This document shows, piece after piece, positions 27,021 through 36,438 of a stretch of DNA of 64,000 nt (positions are counted from its first letter, which is position 1; each line of letters opens with the position of its first letter). The notes beneath the pieces are model-generated. The model did not search any database, was not told where the DNA came from, and saw nothing but the letters and a program-made list of their open reading frames with translations. The translations under genes were made by a program, and so were the position numbers. Where the stretch lies: the NCBI GenBank assembly GCA_024707205.1, contig JANQAD010000001.1, positions 2,135,979-2,199,978 of the forward strand, written 5' to 3'. This DNA is from Demequina sp. (GTDB lineage Bacteria > Actinomycetota > Actinomycetes > Actinomycetales > Demequinaceae).

Positions 27021-28454
27021 TCAGCAGTCGTAGTACAGCTCAAACTCGTGCGGGTGCGGGCGGAAGCGCAGCGGGTCGATCTCCTGCGTGCGCTTGAGGT
27101 CGATCCACATCTCGATGAGGTCCTCGGTGAACACGCCACCCTCAACGAGGAAGGCGTGGTCGGCCTCGAGGGCGTCGAGCACCGCGGGAAGCGACGCGGG
27201 CACCTGAGGGATCTGGGCGTGCTCCTCTGGGGGCAGCTCGTACAGGTCCTTGTCCACGGGGGCCGGGGGCTCGATGCGGTTCTTGATGCCGTCGATGCCG
27301 GCCATGAGCAGCGCCGCGAACGCAAGGTACGGGTTCGAGGACGGGTCTGGCGCGCGGAACTCGATGCGCTTGGCCTTGGGGTTGGAGCCGGTGATCGGCA
27401 CGCGGATGGCCGCGGAGCGGTTGCGCGCCGAGTAGACCAGGTTCACGGGGGCCTCATAGCCGGGCACCAGGCGGTGGTACGAGTTCACCGTGGGGTTGGT
27501 GAACGCGAGCAGCGACGGCGCGTGCTTGAGGATGCCGCCGATGTACCAGCGGGCGATGTCGGACAGGCCGCCGTAGCCCTTCTCGTCGTAGAACAGCGGC
27601 TCGCCGCCCTTCCAGATGGACTGGTGCACGTGCATGCCGGAGCCGTTGTCGCCAAAGAGCGGCTTGGGCATGAAGGTCACGGTCTTGCCGTGCTTCCAGG
27701 CCACGTTCTTGATGACGTACTTGAACTTCTGGATGTCGTCACCGGCGTGCAGCAGCGTGTTGAAGCGGTAGTTGATCTCCTGCTGACCGGCGGTGCCTAC
27801 CTCGTGGTGTGCGCGCTCGACGGACAGGCCCACCTCTTCGAGGGTCTTGACCATCTCGTCGCGGAGGTCGGCGAACTGGTCGCCGGGGCTCACGGGGAAG
27901 TAGCCGCCCTTGTAGCGGGTCTTGTAGCCGCGGTTGGGGGTGCCGTCCTCCTCGTACTCGACGCCGGTGTTCCACCAGGCCTCGGACGAGTCGATGTGGT
28001 AGTACCCCTCGTGCTGGTTCGTGTCGAAGCGCACGGAGTCGAAGATGAAGAACTCCGCCTCGGGCGCGAAGAAGGCGGTGTCGCCGATCCCCGTGGAGGC
28101 GAGGTACTCGACGGCCTTCGACGCAATGTTGCGGGGGTCGCGCGAGTACGGCTCGTTCGTGAACGGGTCCACGATCGAGAAGTTGATGACGAGCGTCTTG
28201 TGCTCGCGGAACGGGTCGATGAACGCCGTGGCGACGTCCGGGAGCAGCTTCATGTCGGACTCGTTGATCGCCTGGAAGCCGCGGATCGACGAACCGTCGA
28301 ACATCGCGCCCTCGTCGAAGACGTCCTTGGTGAACTGCGACGCGGGAATGTTGAAGTGCTGCATCTGGCCGGGGAGGTCGCAGAAGCGGATGTCGACGAA
28401 CTCGACACCTTCCTTCTTGACGTAGGCAATCGCCTCGTCGGCGTCTTTGAACAT
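27021..28454 (-). CDS. glnA: Glutamine synthetase type I (adenylylatable)
   Basis: The main ammonia-assimilating enzyme, a cytoplasmic dodecamer, 477 residues. It starts [20 protein letters not shown] with [17 protein letters not shown]. Motifs are [73 protein letters not shown] and [19 protein letters not shown]. The C-terminal [12 protein letters not shown] contains the tyrosine that GlnE adenylylates in this family. ATG 28454 has GAGGAG upstream. A GlnR-like box (28539-28555) precedes it and a terminator (26972-27003) follows. Together with glnA2 and glnE at 3.7-8.1 kb it forms the nitrogen-assimilation set of the window. Confidence 0.97.
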   Translation of the reverse strand: MFKDADEAIAYVKKEGVEFVDIRFCDLPGQMQHFNIPASQFTKDVFDEGAMFDGSSIRGFQAINESDMKLLPDVATAFIDPFREHKTLVINFSIVDPFTNEPYSRDPRNIASKAVEYLASTGIGDTAFFAPEAEFFIFDSVRFDTNQHEGYYHIDSSEAWWNTGVEYEEDGTPNRGYKTRYKGGYFPVSPGDQFADLRDEMVKTLEEVGLSVERAHHEVGTAGQQEINYRFNTLLHAGDDIQKFKYVIKNVAWKHGKTVTFMPKPLFGDNGSGMHVHQSIWKGGEPLFYDEKGYGGLSDIARWYIGGILKHAPSLLAFTNPTVNSYHRLVPGYEAPVNLVYSARNRSAAIRVPITGSNPKAKRIEFRAPDPSSNPYLAFAALLMAGIDGIKNRIEPPAPVDKDLYELPPEEHAQIPQVPASLPAVLDALEADHAFLVEGGVFTEDLIEMWIDLKRTQEIDPLRFRPHPHEFELYYDC

Positions 28455-28538
28455 CCGTGTACTCCTCAAAAGGTCTGGGCTTGCCGTCACTGGCGAGGCC
28501 AGCCTAGGGGCTGGCCGTTTCGCGCGCATTCATGGCAC

Positions 28539-28555
28539 GTTACGGGGGCGTTAAC
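28539..28555 (-). promoter_or_regulatory. GlnR-like box upstream of glnA
   Basis: On the glnA strand the sequence reads TTAAC-n6-GTAAC, i.e. two GTnAC-type half-sites separated by six bases, the spacing known for GlnR sites in actinobacteria. It lies about 85-100 bp upstream of the glnA start codon. The match is to one imperfect and one perfect half-site, so the call is moderate. Confidence 0.55.
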
Positions 28556-28648
28556 TGACAAGCGGCCCGACGCTCTCTCAAGCGGGCGGTGACCTTGCCA
28601 CCGCGCGGGGTCGGCGCTGGTTGGTCCCTGTGTTCCGCGAGGGGCGCC

Positions 28649-28680
28649 GTGGCCCGACGCTGTGGCCCGACGCTGTGGCC
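28649..28680. repeat. Tandem 13-bp repeat carrying the iterated word
   Basis: GTGGCCCGACGCT occurs twice in direct tandem (28649-28661, 28662-28674), followed by a partial third unit GTGGCC. A further GCCCGACGCT lies at 28565-28574. The block sits between glnA and the RDD protein gene, 20 bp before the latter's ATG. Confidence 0.85.
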
Positions 28681-28700
28681 GGCTTGGCTACGATTGCTCG

Positions 28701-29114
28701 ATGACAGTCGACGAGCCAGAGACCGACCTGCGCGCCCCGTTCTTGCATCGCCTGGGTGGAATCGTCTTCGACTGGGCGCTGTGCATGGTGATCTCGGGAT
28801 GGCTGTTTCCGATCCCTTCGTACGCGGACTCCTCAGGCATTGAGCGGGTGTTCCTCGCGGGGCAGCCGCTCGCGACCCTCGGCATCTGGGCCACGCAGCA
28901 CTTCTTGCTCGTGTCGCTCATCGGCATGACCTACGGGCATCGGATCACGGGACTTCGCGTGGTCAAGGAGGTCGATGGCGGCTTTCCCGGCTTCAAGGCG
29001 GGCGCGATCCGCACCGCCCTGCTTGCACTCGTGATCCCCGCGGTGGTGTGGGACTCCGAGGGCCGCGGCCTCCATGACCGCGCGGCCGGCACCCGCCTCA
29101 TCAAAACCCGATGA
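28701..29114 (+). CDS. RDD-family membrane protein
   Basis: A 137-residue protein with the RDD layout: an early Arg-Asp-like helix (APFLHRLGGIVFDWALCMVISGWLF), a second hydrophobic helix (TLGIWATQHFLLVSLIGMTYG), HRITGLRVV and a third (IRTALLALVIPAVVW), ending with GRGLHDRAAGTRLI. The closing D-R-A-x-G-T motif is typical of this actinobacterial group. Biochemical role unknown; transport has been proposed for the family. ATG 28701 is preferred over earlier in-frame starts because those would translate the tandem repeat. The end overlaps the next gene by 4 bp (ATGA). Confidence 0.88.
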   Translation: MTVDEPETDLRAPFLHRLGGIVFDWALCMVISGWLFPIPSYADSSGIERVFLAGQPLATLGIWATQHFLLVSLIGMTYGHRITGLRVVKEVDGGFPGFKAGAIRTALLALVIPAVVWDSEGRGLHDRAAGTRLIKTR

Positions 29115-29749
29115 CGCGCCTGATGGCGGCGGCCGTCCTCTTCGACATGGACGGCACCCTCGTGGACTCCACCGCGATGGTCGAGGCCGTGTGGACGGAA
29201 TTCGCGGCGGCCAACTCCGTAGACGCATCGCAGGTCATCGACTTTGCGCACGGCCGTCCCTCGAGGGACACGGTGGCGAAGTTCGCTGCCGATCCCGCGC
29301 GCGTTGACGAATGGCTCGAGTGGATTCACACGGCGGAGGGGGAGCGGTTTACCGAGGTGACCACGATCCCCGGCGCGCTCGACTTTGTGCGCTCCCTGCC
29401 CGCAGACCGCTGGGCGGTCGTGACCTCAGCCATCCACGAGCCCGCGCTCGAACGGCTCGCGCAGAACGGGTTCCCCGTGCCGCCCGTGCTCATCGGCGCC
29501 GACGACGTCCGGCACGGCAAGCCGCATCCGGAGGGCTTTGCGCGGGCGGCGCTGGAACTGGGCTTTGAGCCCGCGGACTGCGTGGTGTTCGAGGACACGC
29601 CCGCGGGGGCCGAGGCGGCGCGGCGTGCGGGCGCGCCCGTGGTAGTTGTTGGTCAGGCGGATGTGGGCCGCGTGGCCGCGCGCATCGGCGACTTCACTCA
29701 AGCGAGGGTCGAACTCGCCGGCGAGGAGCTGGCGATTACCGTCCCTTGA
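29111..29749 (+). CDS. HAD-superfamily phosphatase (sugar-phosphatase-like)
   Basis: A 212-residue HAD hydrolase. Motif I, LFDMDGTLVDST, contains the aspartate nucleophile; motif II is VVTSA; motif III/IV is KPHPEGFARAALELG and VFEDTPAGAEAARRAG. This subtype (GTLVDSTAMVEAVWTEFA) resembles DL-glycerol-3-phosphatase and sugar phosphatases. The ATG overlaps the stop of the RDD gene, so the two are probably translated together. It converges on the DUF4191 gene with 14 bp of overlap. The substrate is not predictable. Confidence 0.9.
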   Translation: MTRLMAAAVLFDMDGTLVDSTAMVEAVWTEFAAANSVDASQVIDFAHGRPSRDTVAKFAADPARVDEWLEWIHTAEGERFTEVTTIPGALDFVRSLPADRWAVVTSAIHEPALERLAQNGFPVPPVLIGADDVRHGKPHPEGFARAALELGFEPADCVVFEDTPAGAEAARRAGAPVVVVGQADVGRVAARIGDFTQARVELAGEELAITVP

Positions 29750-30434
29750 GCGCCTTGCGGTCCGGGCGGGCGCGCATCGGGTCGACGCCCTTCGGCACGG
29801 GGAGCTTGGCGCCGCCGATGGCGCGAAGCCGCGCGGACACCGCGGAGCGCTCGCCGCGCGAGAGCACGGTCTTGCCCTTCTTGATCTCCCGCACAATCTT
29901 CGCCATGGGCACTTCGTTGGGGCCCTTGCCCACGTAGATCGCGCGAATCGGCACACCGGGCACGATCTTGTTGAGGCGCTTTGTCGAGTCGTCGACGAGC
30001 CGGTGAGCGGGGCCGCCGCCCTCCGCGAGGAGGATGATTCCACCCTTGCCCACGCCCCGGAAGACCACGCCGCGTCCCTTGGTGTCCACCGCCTGCGGGT
30101 TCTCGTCAAACTCCCAGCCGTTGCGGATGGACTGCGCGACCGCGAGAGAGCCGCCCACGACGCCTTCCATCTGCCTGAACGCCGTCTTCTCGAAGCGACG
30201 CGTCAGCATGAACAGTCCGAGCAGAACGCCCGTGGCCACGCCGAACATGATGCTGTAGATCATCCAGATGCCGCCGAGCGCAAGCCCGACGGCAACGCCG
30301 ATGGCGATGGGGCCAACGACGCTCGCGACGATGATCGGCAGCAGCAGCCGGTCGTGGGGCGCCGTCTGCTTGTACGCCTGCCCGATGAGCTTGTACCAGC
30401 GGGTCTTCTTGGGGGCGGGATCGTTCTTGGCCAT
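29736..30434 (-). CDS. DUF4191 membrane protein
   Basis: A 232-residue actinobacterial protein of unknown function. It has a basic N-terminus (MAKNDPAPKKTRWYKLIGQAY), two adjacent transmembrane helices (LLLPIIVASVVGPIAIGVAV and IWMIYSIMFGVATGVLLGLF), then a soluble part with GVVFRGVGKGGIILLAEGGG and KIVREIKKGKTVLSRGERSAV. Its position directly downstream of lipA and next to the glnA region is a conserved actinobacterial arrangement as I recall it. It starts 13 bp after the lipA stop on the same strand. Confidence 0.85.
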   Translation of the reverse strand: MAKNDPAPKKTRWYKLIGQAYKQTAPHDRLLLPIIVASVVGPIAIGVAVGLALGGIWMIYSIMFGVATGVLLGLFMLTRRFEKTAFRQMEGVVGGSLAVAQSIRNGWEFDENPQAVDTKGRGVVFRGVGKGGIILLAEGGGPAHRLVDDSTKRLNKIVPGVPIRAIYVGKGPNEVPMAKIVREIKKGKTVLSRGERSAVSARLRAIGGAKLPVPKGVDPMRARPDRKALKGR

Positions 30435-30447
30435 GATGGCCCCTAGT

Positions 30448-31455
30448 CTACGGGCGCGCGGCGAGCAGGGCCGACGCTTCCTGCCGTGCCGTTGTCGGCT
30501 CGCCCAGGTGCGCGAGGGCCGCGGGAATCTCGCGACCCTTGCTCGTCATCGCTTGGCCCCACAGCCGCCCCGCACGGTACGACGAGCGCACGAGCGGTCC
30601 AGACATGACTCCGAGGAAGCCGATCTCCTCCGCCGCGTCGGACAGCTCGACGAACTCCTCGGGCTTGACCCAGCGGTCAACGGGGTGGTGGCGCGGGCTC
30701 GGCCGCAGGTACTGCGTGATGGTGATGAGGTCGCAGCCGGCGTCGTGCAGGTCGCGGAGCGCCTGCACGGCCTCCTCGAAGGTCTCGCCCATGCCAAGGA
30801 TGATGTTCGACTTGGTGACCAGGCCGTCGGCCTGTGCCGAGGTGAGCACAGACAGCGAGCGGTCGTAGCGGAACGCGGGGCGGATGCTCTTGAAGATGCG
30901 GGGAACGGTCTCAAGGTTGTGGGCGAGCACCTCGGGGCGCGAGGAGAACACCTCGGCGAGCTGATCGGGGTTCGCGTTGAAGTCGGGGATGAGGAGCTCA
31001 ACTCCGGTGCCTGGCGTCATCGCGTGAATCTGGCGCACGGTCTCGGCGTAGAGCCACGCGCCGCCGTCAGGGAGGTCGTCTCGAGCGACGCCCGTGATGG
31101 TCGAGTACTTGAGTCCCATCTGCAGCACGGACTCGGCGACGCGTCTCGGCTCGTCCGCATCGAAGGCTGCGGGCTTGCCGGTGTCGATCTGGCAGAAGTC
31201 GCAGCGCCGCGTGCACTGGTCGCCGCCGATGAGGAACGTCGCCTCGCGGTCCTCCCAGCACTCGAAGATGTTGGGGCAGCCGGCCTCCTCGCACACGGTG
31301 TGAAGGCCGCCGGACTTCACGAGCGACTTCATGTCGTTGTACTCAGGGCCCATCGTGGCCTTGGTGCGGATCCACTCGGGCTTGCGCTCGATGGGGACTT
31401 CGGCATTGCGGGCTTCGATGCGCAGCATCTTGCGGCCCTCTGGCGCGATGGTCAC
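30448..31455 (-). CDS. lipA: Lipoyl synthase
   Basis: A radical-SAM enzyme that inserts two sulfur atoms into the octanoyl group attached to lipoyl domains. Both iron-sulfur motifs are visible: the N-terminal auxiliary cluster cysteines in [12 protein letters not shown], and the SAM cluster CTRRCDFCQ. Further landmarks are [25 protein letters not shown] and [14 protein letters not shown]. The 335 residues are normal length. GTG 31455 overlaps the lipB stop (GTGA at 31452-31455), so lipB-lipA is coupled. The substrate domains are in SucB, encoded nearby. Confidence 0.96.
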   Translation of the reverse strand: MTIAPEGRKMLRIEARNAEVPIERKPEWIRTKATMGPEYNDMKSLVKSGGLHTVCEEAGCPNIFECWEDREATFLIGGDQCTRRCDFCQIDTGKPAAFDADEPRRVAESVLQMGLKYSTITGVARDDLPDGGAWLYAETVRQIHAMTPGTGVELLIPDFNANPDQLAEVFSSRPEVLAHNLETVPRIFKSIRPAFRYDRSLSVLTSAQADGLVTKSNIILGMGETFEEAVQALRDLHDAGCDLITITQYLRPSPRHHPVDRWVKPEEFVELSDAAEEIGFLGVMSGPLVRSSYRAGRLWGQAMTSKGREIPAALAHLGEPTTARQEASALLAARP

Positions 31456-32105
31456 ACGGTCTCCTTGATGCGAGTGATGGGGGCCAGCGCGCGATTCACG
31501 CTGTCCACCACGGCGGGCGCGACGTCGTGGATGGTGACGACGCGTCCAAGTTCCATGCTGAGGCTAGTCACGTCAGCGTCGGCGATGCCACACGGGACGA
31601 TGCGGTCGAACTGGCCGAGGTCTGGATTGCAGTTGAGCGCAAAGCCGTGCATCGTGACGCCCTTCGCCACGCGCACGCCGATCGCGCAGATCTTGCGCTC
31701 GCGCGCGGTGGCGGTGGCAGGAAGCCACACGCCCGAGCGGTCCTCGACGCGCATGGTCTCGAGCCCAAGGCCTGCGCAGACATCGATGATCGCCTGCTCC
31801 AGCTGGCGAACGTACTTCACCACGTCGATGGGCTCGTTGAGCCTCACGATCGGGTAGCCCACCAGCTGTCCGGGGCCGTGCCACGTGATCTTGCCGCCGC
31901 GGTCAACGTCCACGACGGGGGTGCCATCGACGGGGCGGTCCCACGACGCGGTGCGCTTGCCTGCGGTGTACACGTCCTCGTGCTCAACGAGCAGCATGCG
32001 GTCCTCGCCGCCGGCGACGACCTCCGCGTGCTCAGCCCGCTGGCGGTCCCAAGCCTCCTGGTACGGCACCAGCCGCACTCCGAGGTCGTAGGGCTCAATC
32101 CGCAT
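31452..32105 (-). CDS. lipB: Octanoyltransferase (lipoyl(octanoyl) transferase)
   Basis: Moves octanoate from acyl carrier protein to lipoyl-domain lysines, the step before LipA. Visible motifs are [58 protein letters not shown] with the catalytic lysine, and [17 protein letters not shown] with the catalytic cysteine. ATG 32105 gives [20 protein letters not shown] and 217 residues; upstream in-frame sequence is not conserved. It is divergent from the MMPL gene. One copy of the iterated word lies just upstream (32128-32137). Confidence 0.96.
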   Translation of the reverse strand: MRIEPYDLGVRLVPYQEAWDRQRAEHAEVVAGGEDRMLLVEHEDVYTAGKRTASWDRPVDGTPVVDVDRGGKITWHGPGQLVGYPIVRLNEPIDVVKYVRQLEQAIIDVCAGLGLETMRVEDRSGVWLPATATARERKICAIGVRVAKGVTMHGFALNCNPDLGQFDRIVPCGIADADVTSLSMELGRVVTIHDVAPAVVDSVNRALAPITRIKETV

Positions 32106-32160
32106 AGCCTCAAGGCTAACCCGTGTCAGCGTCGGGCCATTCCCTTGTGACAATGGGTTC

Positions 32161-34308
32161 ATGCGTCTGCCCACCTGGCTCCGTCCCGTGCTCATCGCTG
32201 TCGCCGTCCTCGCGTGGCTCGGGGTGGCCTCCGCGGGAGGCCAGACGTTCGGCAAGCTGTCCTCCGTTCAGGAGAACGACGCCGCCGTCTTCTTGCCGGA
32301 GAGCGCCGAGTCCACTCAGGCCGCGCAATGGCACGCGAAGTTCGTGCCGGTGCAGTCCGTGCCCGGGCTGTTCGTCGTTGACGGGCTGGCCGGCGAGGAC
32401 GATCTCGCGAAGGTCCAGGCGTTCGCCGACGCGGCCGCGGCCGCGCCCATCGCGGGCGATCCCAAGGGCCGAACGGTTGACGACACCCTGCTCGCGCCGC
32501 CCACAGTGATCCCCTCGGAGGACGGCGCGGCCGCGCTCGTCACGTTCAGCGTGAGCGCGGAGGCGTACGGCGAACTCGTTGGCGAGGACACGCTTGGCGA
32601 ATTCATCGCCTCCACGATCGTGTCAGTGTGGGAGGCCCAAGACACGGGCCTCGACGGGTATCTCACGGGAGCCATGGGGTTCGTCGCCGATCTGCTTGAG
32701 GCGTTCGCCGGGATCGACGGGGTGCTCCTGCTGGTGGCGCTTGGCGTGGTGCTGCTGATTCTGCTCATCGTCTACCGCAGCCCCGTGCTGCCGTTCCTGG
32801 TGCTCGCCACCGCGATGATCGCCCTCACCGCCGCCATCCTCGTGGTCTATCAGCTCGCCGCAAGAGACGTCATCACGCTCAACGGGCAGGCGCAAGGCAT
32901 CATGTTCATCCTCGTGGTGGGCGCCACCACGGACTATGCGCTGCTAATGGTGGCCCGCTATCGCGAGGAACTGCTGCGCAACGAGTCGCCGTACACGGCG
33001 ATGTGGGTGGCGTGGCGGCGATCGCTCGAGCCCATCGCGGCCTCCGCGGGGACGGTCGCGGCGGGCCTGTTGGTGCTGCTCTTGAGCGACCTCAAGTCGC
33101 TCCAATCGCTTGGCCCGGCAGGCGCCGTCGGCATCGCAGCGGCGCTGTTGGCGGTGCTGACACTGCTTCCGGCGCTCCTTCTCATCGGTGGGCGCCACGC
33201 ACGGGGAGTGTTCTGGCCGCGCAGGCCCGCCTTCGTGGCCGCCGAGGCGGACCACCCGGCGGGGATGTGGGACAGGATCGCTTCGGGCGTCCGGGCACGG
33301 CCTCGCCGCACGTGGCTTCTCGCCGCGGGCGTATTGGTGCTGATGGCGGCGTTCCTGCCCATGCTCAAGGTGGGCGGCATCGGCAACCGCGACTACTTCC
33401 TGAACAACCCGGACTCGGTGAAGGGGCTGGCGGTCCTCGAGGAGCACTTCGACGCCGGCTCCACGTCTCCCGTGCGCATCATCGTGCCGCAAGAGGACGC
33501 GGAGGCGGTCGCGGCCGCCGTCGCCGAAGTTGATGGCATCTCCGCCGTGTACCCGCTCACCGAGTCCACGGCGAGCGGTCAGCCTCCGGTAGACGGCGAG
33601 CAGCCGATCGTCGTCGATGGCCACGTGGAGATCGTCGCCGTGACCCAGGTGGCGGCCACCGACGCTGCGGCGGCGGACGTCGTCGCCGACGTTCGCGCCG
33701 CGGTGGCGGAGATCTCGCCAACCGCGCTGGTTGGAGGCGAGGCCGCAGAGGCGCTCGACACGCGCCTCACCACCCAGCGCGACGCCGAGGTCATCATCCC
33801 TGCGGTTCTGTTGGTCATCTTCGTGGTGCTGATCCTGCTGCTCCGCGCGCTCGTGGCCCCGGCCGTGATTCTGCTGGCGAACATCCTCTCGTTCGCCGCC
33901 GCGCTGGGCCTGTCCGCGCTGGTGTTCACGGTGATCTTCGACTTCCCGGGCGTGGACCTCGCGACGATCCTGTTGGCGTTCGTGTTCCTCGTGGCGCTCG
34001 GCGTCGACTACTCGATCTTCCTCATGTCGAGGGCCCGCGAGGAGTCGCTGACGCGCGGCACTCGAGCGGGAGTGGAGCGCGCGCTCGCGGTGACGGGCGG
34101 CGTGATCACATCGGCTGGTGTGGTGCTCGCGGCAACCTTCGCCGCCCTCAGTGTGATCCCGTTGATCTTCCTCGCGCAGATCGCGTTCATCGTCAGCGCC
34201 GGAGTGCTGATCGACACGATCATCGTCCGATCCCTGCTCATACCAGGAACGATGTCGGATCTGGGGCGGTACTCCTGGGCGCCCTGGCATCGCGCGTTCA
34301 AAGACTAG
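32161..34308 (+). CDS. MMPL-family RND transporter
   Basis: A 715-residue membrane protein with two repeats of an extracytoplasmic loop followed by a helix bundle. The first helix is [20 protein letters not shown], followed by a loop of about 150 residues. Next come helices such as [18 protein letters not shown] with [20 protein letters not shown] and [19 protein letters not shown], typical MMPL segments. The second half ends with [20 protein letters not shown] and [20 protein letters not shown]. Members export lipids or hydrophobic compounds using the proton gradient; the substrate here is unknown. The gene is followed 47 bp later by the kinase-like gene on the same strand. Confidence 0.92.
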   Translation: MRLPTWLRPVLIAVAVLAWLGVASAGGQTFGKLSSVQENDAAVFLPESAESTQAAQWHAKFVPVQSVPGLFVVDGLAGEDDLAKVQAFADAAAAAPIAGDPKGRTVDDTLLAPPTVIPSEDGAAALVTFSVSAEAYGELVGEDTLGEFIASTIVSVWEAQDTGLDGYLTGAMGFVADLLEAFAGIDGVLLLVALGVVLLILLIVYRSPVLPFLVLATAMIALTAAILVVYQLAARDVITLNGQAQGIMFILVVGATTDYALLMVARYREELLRNESPYTAMWVAWRRSLEPIAASAGTVAAGLLVLLLSDLKSLQSLGPAGAVGIAAALLAVLTLLPALLLIGGRHARGVFWPRRPAFVAAEADHPAGMWDRIASGVRARPRRTWLLAAGVLVLMAAFLPMLKVGGIGNRDYFLNNPDSVKGLAVLEEHFDAGSTSPVRIIVPQEDAEAVAAAVAEVDGISAVYPLTESTASGQPPVDGEQPIVVDGHVEIVAVTQVAATDAAAADVVADVRAAVAEISPTALVGGEAAEALDTRLTTQRDAEVIIPAVLLVIFVVLILLLRALVAPAVILLANILSFAAALGLSALVFTVIFDFPGVDLATILLAFVFLVALGVDYSIFLMSRAREESLTRGTRAGVERALAVTGGVITSAGVVLAATFAALSVIPLIFLAQIAFIVSAGVLIDTIIVRSLLIPGTMSDLGRYSWAPWHRAFKD

Positions 34309-34355
34309 CTGTGGATAACTCTTCGCCCCGGTGACGATGGCGCCACCCTTGGGGG

Positions 34356-35564
34356 ATGACGGACTCACTTGAGCGCGAGATCGGCGCCGGCGGCGACCTG
34401 CTGCCGAGCGCGCTTGCGCGCTCCGCGGCGCTCGCACGGGCCCGGGTTCGTTACGCCGGAGTGCTCGCGCCCGCCAAGGTCTGGCGCCGGCCCGACGGCG
34501 TGGTTGCGGCGTCCTTTCGCGTCACCCAGGGCGCGTCGCTTGCCGAACTGACCGAGCGGCGTCGGCTGAGCGTGGGGGAGTGCGTCACCGTCGGCGTCGG
34601 GGTGGCGACCGCACTGGCCGCAATGCACTCGGAGCGGGTGGCTCATGGGGATGTTTCGGCGGCCAACGTCATCGTGGCAGGCCGGGCCGTGACGCTCGCG
34701 GACACGATGGGGGCGCTGGGCGAGGAGCGCGGAACTCCCGGCTTCGCCACCCCGGAGCGAGCGCGGGGCGCCACTGACGCCGGTGACGTCTTCGCCCTGG
34801 GGATGCTGCTCAGGTCCTTGGCGGACCCGGACGCCGAGCCCGTGATGCGCGCCTGGACGGAGCCGTTGCTTGCGGCGGACCCGGGCCAGCGGCCAACGGC
34901 AGCGCACGCGGCCGCGGCGCTGTCCCGCTGCGCCAAGCCCGAACCCGTCCGTGGCCTTGCCGCGCCCGTGGCGGCCGCGATCCGTGCGGGCGGCGTAGCG
35001 CGCACCGTGAAGCGGCCCGAGGATCGGTCGTGGAGGGCCGAGCGGATGGCGCTCCGGCTCTCGCCCCTGGCGGTGCTTGTGGCAGTCGCCACGGTGACCG
35101 GAGCGGCGCTCGTGCCATCCTTGGCCGTGGCGCCAACGACCCTCGGCGCGCATCACCCGCCGGCGCAGTCGCCGCGGACCGTTCCGCTCGCGGCAGGAGC
35201 GCTCGACTCGCCGGAGGACGCAGCTATGGAGCTCGTCGCTCGGCGGGTTGCGGCCCTCGCTGAGGGCGATGGGAACGCCCTGCTGGGACTGTCCCTTCCG
35301 GGCAGCCCGGCCGCCGAGGCGGATCTCGAGACGGCACAGTCCCTGGCAGAGGGCACTGTCGAGTTTGCAGGACTCTCGCTGGACCGCGTCACTGCTCGGC
35401 AGATCTCGACCACCCCAGGCGGAGCCATCGTAGAGGTGACCTCAGCGCTCAGCGGCTACAGCGTCGGGCAGAAGAAGGTGGCTGCAGGCGAGGCGACTGC
35501 CGTGCTGGAGCTGCGCCTCACGCAGCGGGGCTGGCTGGTGGAGCGAATCCTGCCCCCCGCATGA
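34356..35564 (+). CDS. Kinase-like membrane protein with degenerate catalytic motifs
   Basis: A 402-residue protein. Residues 1-200 resemble a reduced Ser/Thr kinase: ALAAMHSERVAHGDVSAANVIV stands where HRDLKxxN is expected, LADTMG where DFG is expected, and TPGFATPERARG matches the activation/APE region. No Gly-rich loop and no clear VAIK lysine is visible, and the DFG aspartate context is altered, so it is probably a pseudokinase. One transmembrane helix (LRLSPLAVLVAVATVTGAAL, about residues 230-250) separates it from an outer domain (LDSPEDAAMELVARRVAALAEGD...). This resembles the layout of Ser/Thr kinase sensors, but with a non-PASTA outer part. The 3' end overlaps the convergent epimerase gene by 47 bp. 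Confidence 0.75.
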   Translation: MTDSLEREIGAGGDLLPSALARSAALARARVRYAGVLAPAKVWRRPDGVVAASFRVTQGASLAELTERRRLSVGECVTVGVGVATALAAMHSERVAHGDVSAANVIVAGRAVTLADTMGALGEERGTPGFATPERARGATDAGDVFALGMLLRSLADPDAEPVMRAWTEPLLAADPGQRPTAAHAAAALSRCAKPEPVRGLAAPVAAAIRAGGVARTVKRPEDRSWRAERMALRLSPLAVLVAVATVTGAALVPSLAVAPTTLGAHHPPAQSPRTVPLAAGALDSPEDAAMELVARRVAALAEGDGNALLGLSLPGSPAAEADLETAQSLAEGTVEFAGLSLDRVTARQISTTPGGAIVEVTSALSGYSVGQKKVAAGEATAVLELRLTQRGWLVERILPPA

Positions 35565-36438
35565 CCCAAGCGGCGGCGTCGGCGATAGAAGTGTGATTCC
35601 ACTCGAAGCCGAGCCGCGTCAGAACGCCGGCCTCGGCGTTCTGCGACGTGAGGAGGTCTACGGCGGCGTCGCCCGCGGCGAGCTTCATCGCCCAGGCAGG
35701 AACCGGGAAGGCGGCGGGCTTGCCTGCCGCGTGCGCGAGGGCGGCGATGAGGTCCTGATCGCGAGTCGCACGGGGCGCCACGATGTTGGCCGGCCCCTCG
35801 TGGGCGGTGGACTCCAGGAGGAACCGCGTGGCCCGCACCTGATCCTCGAGCGTGATCCACGCGTGGTACTCGCGGCCCGAGCCGAAGCGGCGAAGCAGCC
35901 CGCGCCGCACCAAGGGCAGCAGACGCTCCGCGAAGCCGCCGTGGGGTGCGAGCACGAGCCCCGTGCGGGTGAAAACCGTGCGGATACCAGCGTCGACGGC
36001 GGGCTTGGCCGATGCCTCCCAGGCCAGCACGATGTCGCTGAGGAAGGTCTTTCCGGCGTGGGAGCGCTCGGTGAGCACCTCATCGCCGCGGTCGCCGTAG
36101 AAGCCCATTGCCGAGCCCTGCATGAGCACGCCTTGCCACTTGCCCGCGACGAGCGTGCTCACGATGAGACCGGTGGAGTCCGTGCGCGACTTGCGCACCA
36201 CCTTCTTGTACTCGGCCGTCATGCGCTTGTCGCCGATGGAGGCCCCCGCGAGGTTCACCACGGCGTCGCACGCGAGCAGGGCGTCGGCGTCGATGACGCC
36301 CTTCGCCGGGTCCCAGCGGGACTCTCCCGCGCGCGCCTCTCGTCGCACGAGCGCGAGCACCTCGTGTCCATCTGCGCGCAGAGACGCCGAGAGCGCCGTG
36401 CCAATGAGGCCCGACGCTCCCGAGATGGCGACTCGCAT
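35518..36438 (-). CDS. TIGR01777-family NAD-dependent epimerase (SulA/YfcH-like)
   Basis: A 306-residue short-chain dehydrogenase. The start MRVAISGASGLIGTALSASL has the NAD-binding glycines. Family landmarks are VVNLAGASIGDKRMTAEYKK, MQGSAMGFYGDRGDEVLTE, SDIVLAWEASAKPA and TRTGLVLAPHGGFAERLLPL. The substrate is unknown. It lies directly downstream of sucB (stop of sucB at 36439, ATG here at 36438), so it is in the lpdA-sucB operon. Confidence 0.92.
   Translation of the reverse strand: MRVAISGASGLIGTALSASLRADGHEVLALVRREARAGESRWDPAKGVIDADALLACDAVVNLAGASIGDKRMTAEYKKVVRKSRTDSTGLIVSTLVAGKWQGVLMQGSAMGFYGDRGDEVLTERSHAGKTFLSDIVLAWEASAKPAVDAGIRTVFTRTGLVLAPHGGFAERLLPLVRRGLLRRFGSGREYHAWITLEDQVRATRFLLESTAHEGPANIVAPRATRDQDLIAALAHAAGKPAAFPVPAWAMKLAAGDAAVDLLTSQNAEAGVLTRLGFEWNHTSIADAAAWVMRGAGFAPPASPAA

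Noticed and set aside
28021..28425. + strand 134-codon frame inside the glnA region
   Set aside because: Antisense to conserved glnA codons, with no plausible ribosome binding site or recognisable protein.
26853..28592. Long + strand open frame (579 codons) opposite glnA
   Set aside because: It is antisense to a fully motif-supported glutamine synthetase, and its translation is the Val/His/Leu/Arg-rich type produced by reading GC-rich codons backwards. The same applies to long frames opposite panB, the MFS pump at 21.5-23 kb, the MMPL gene and sucB.
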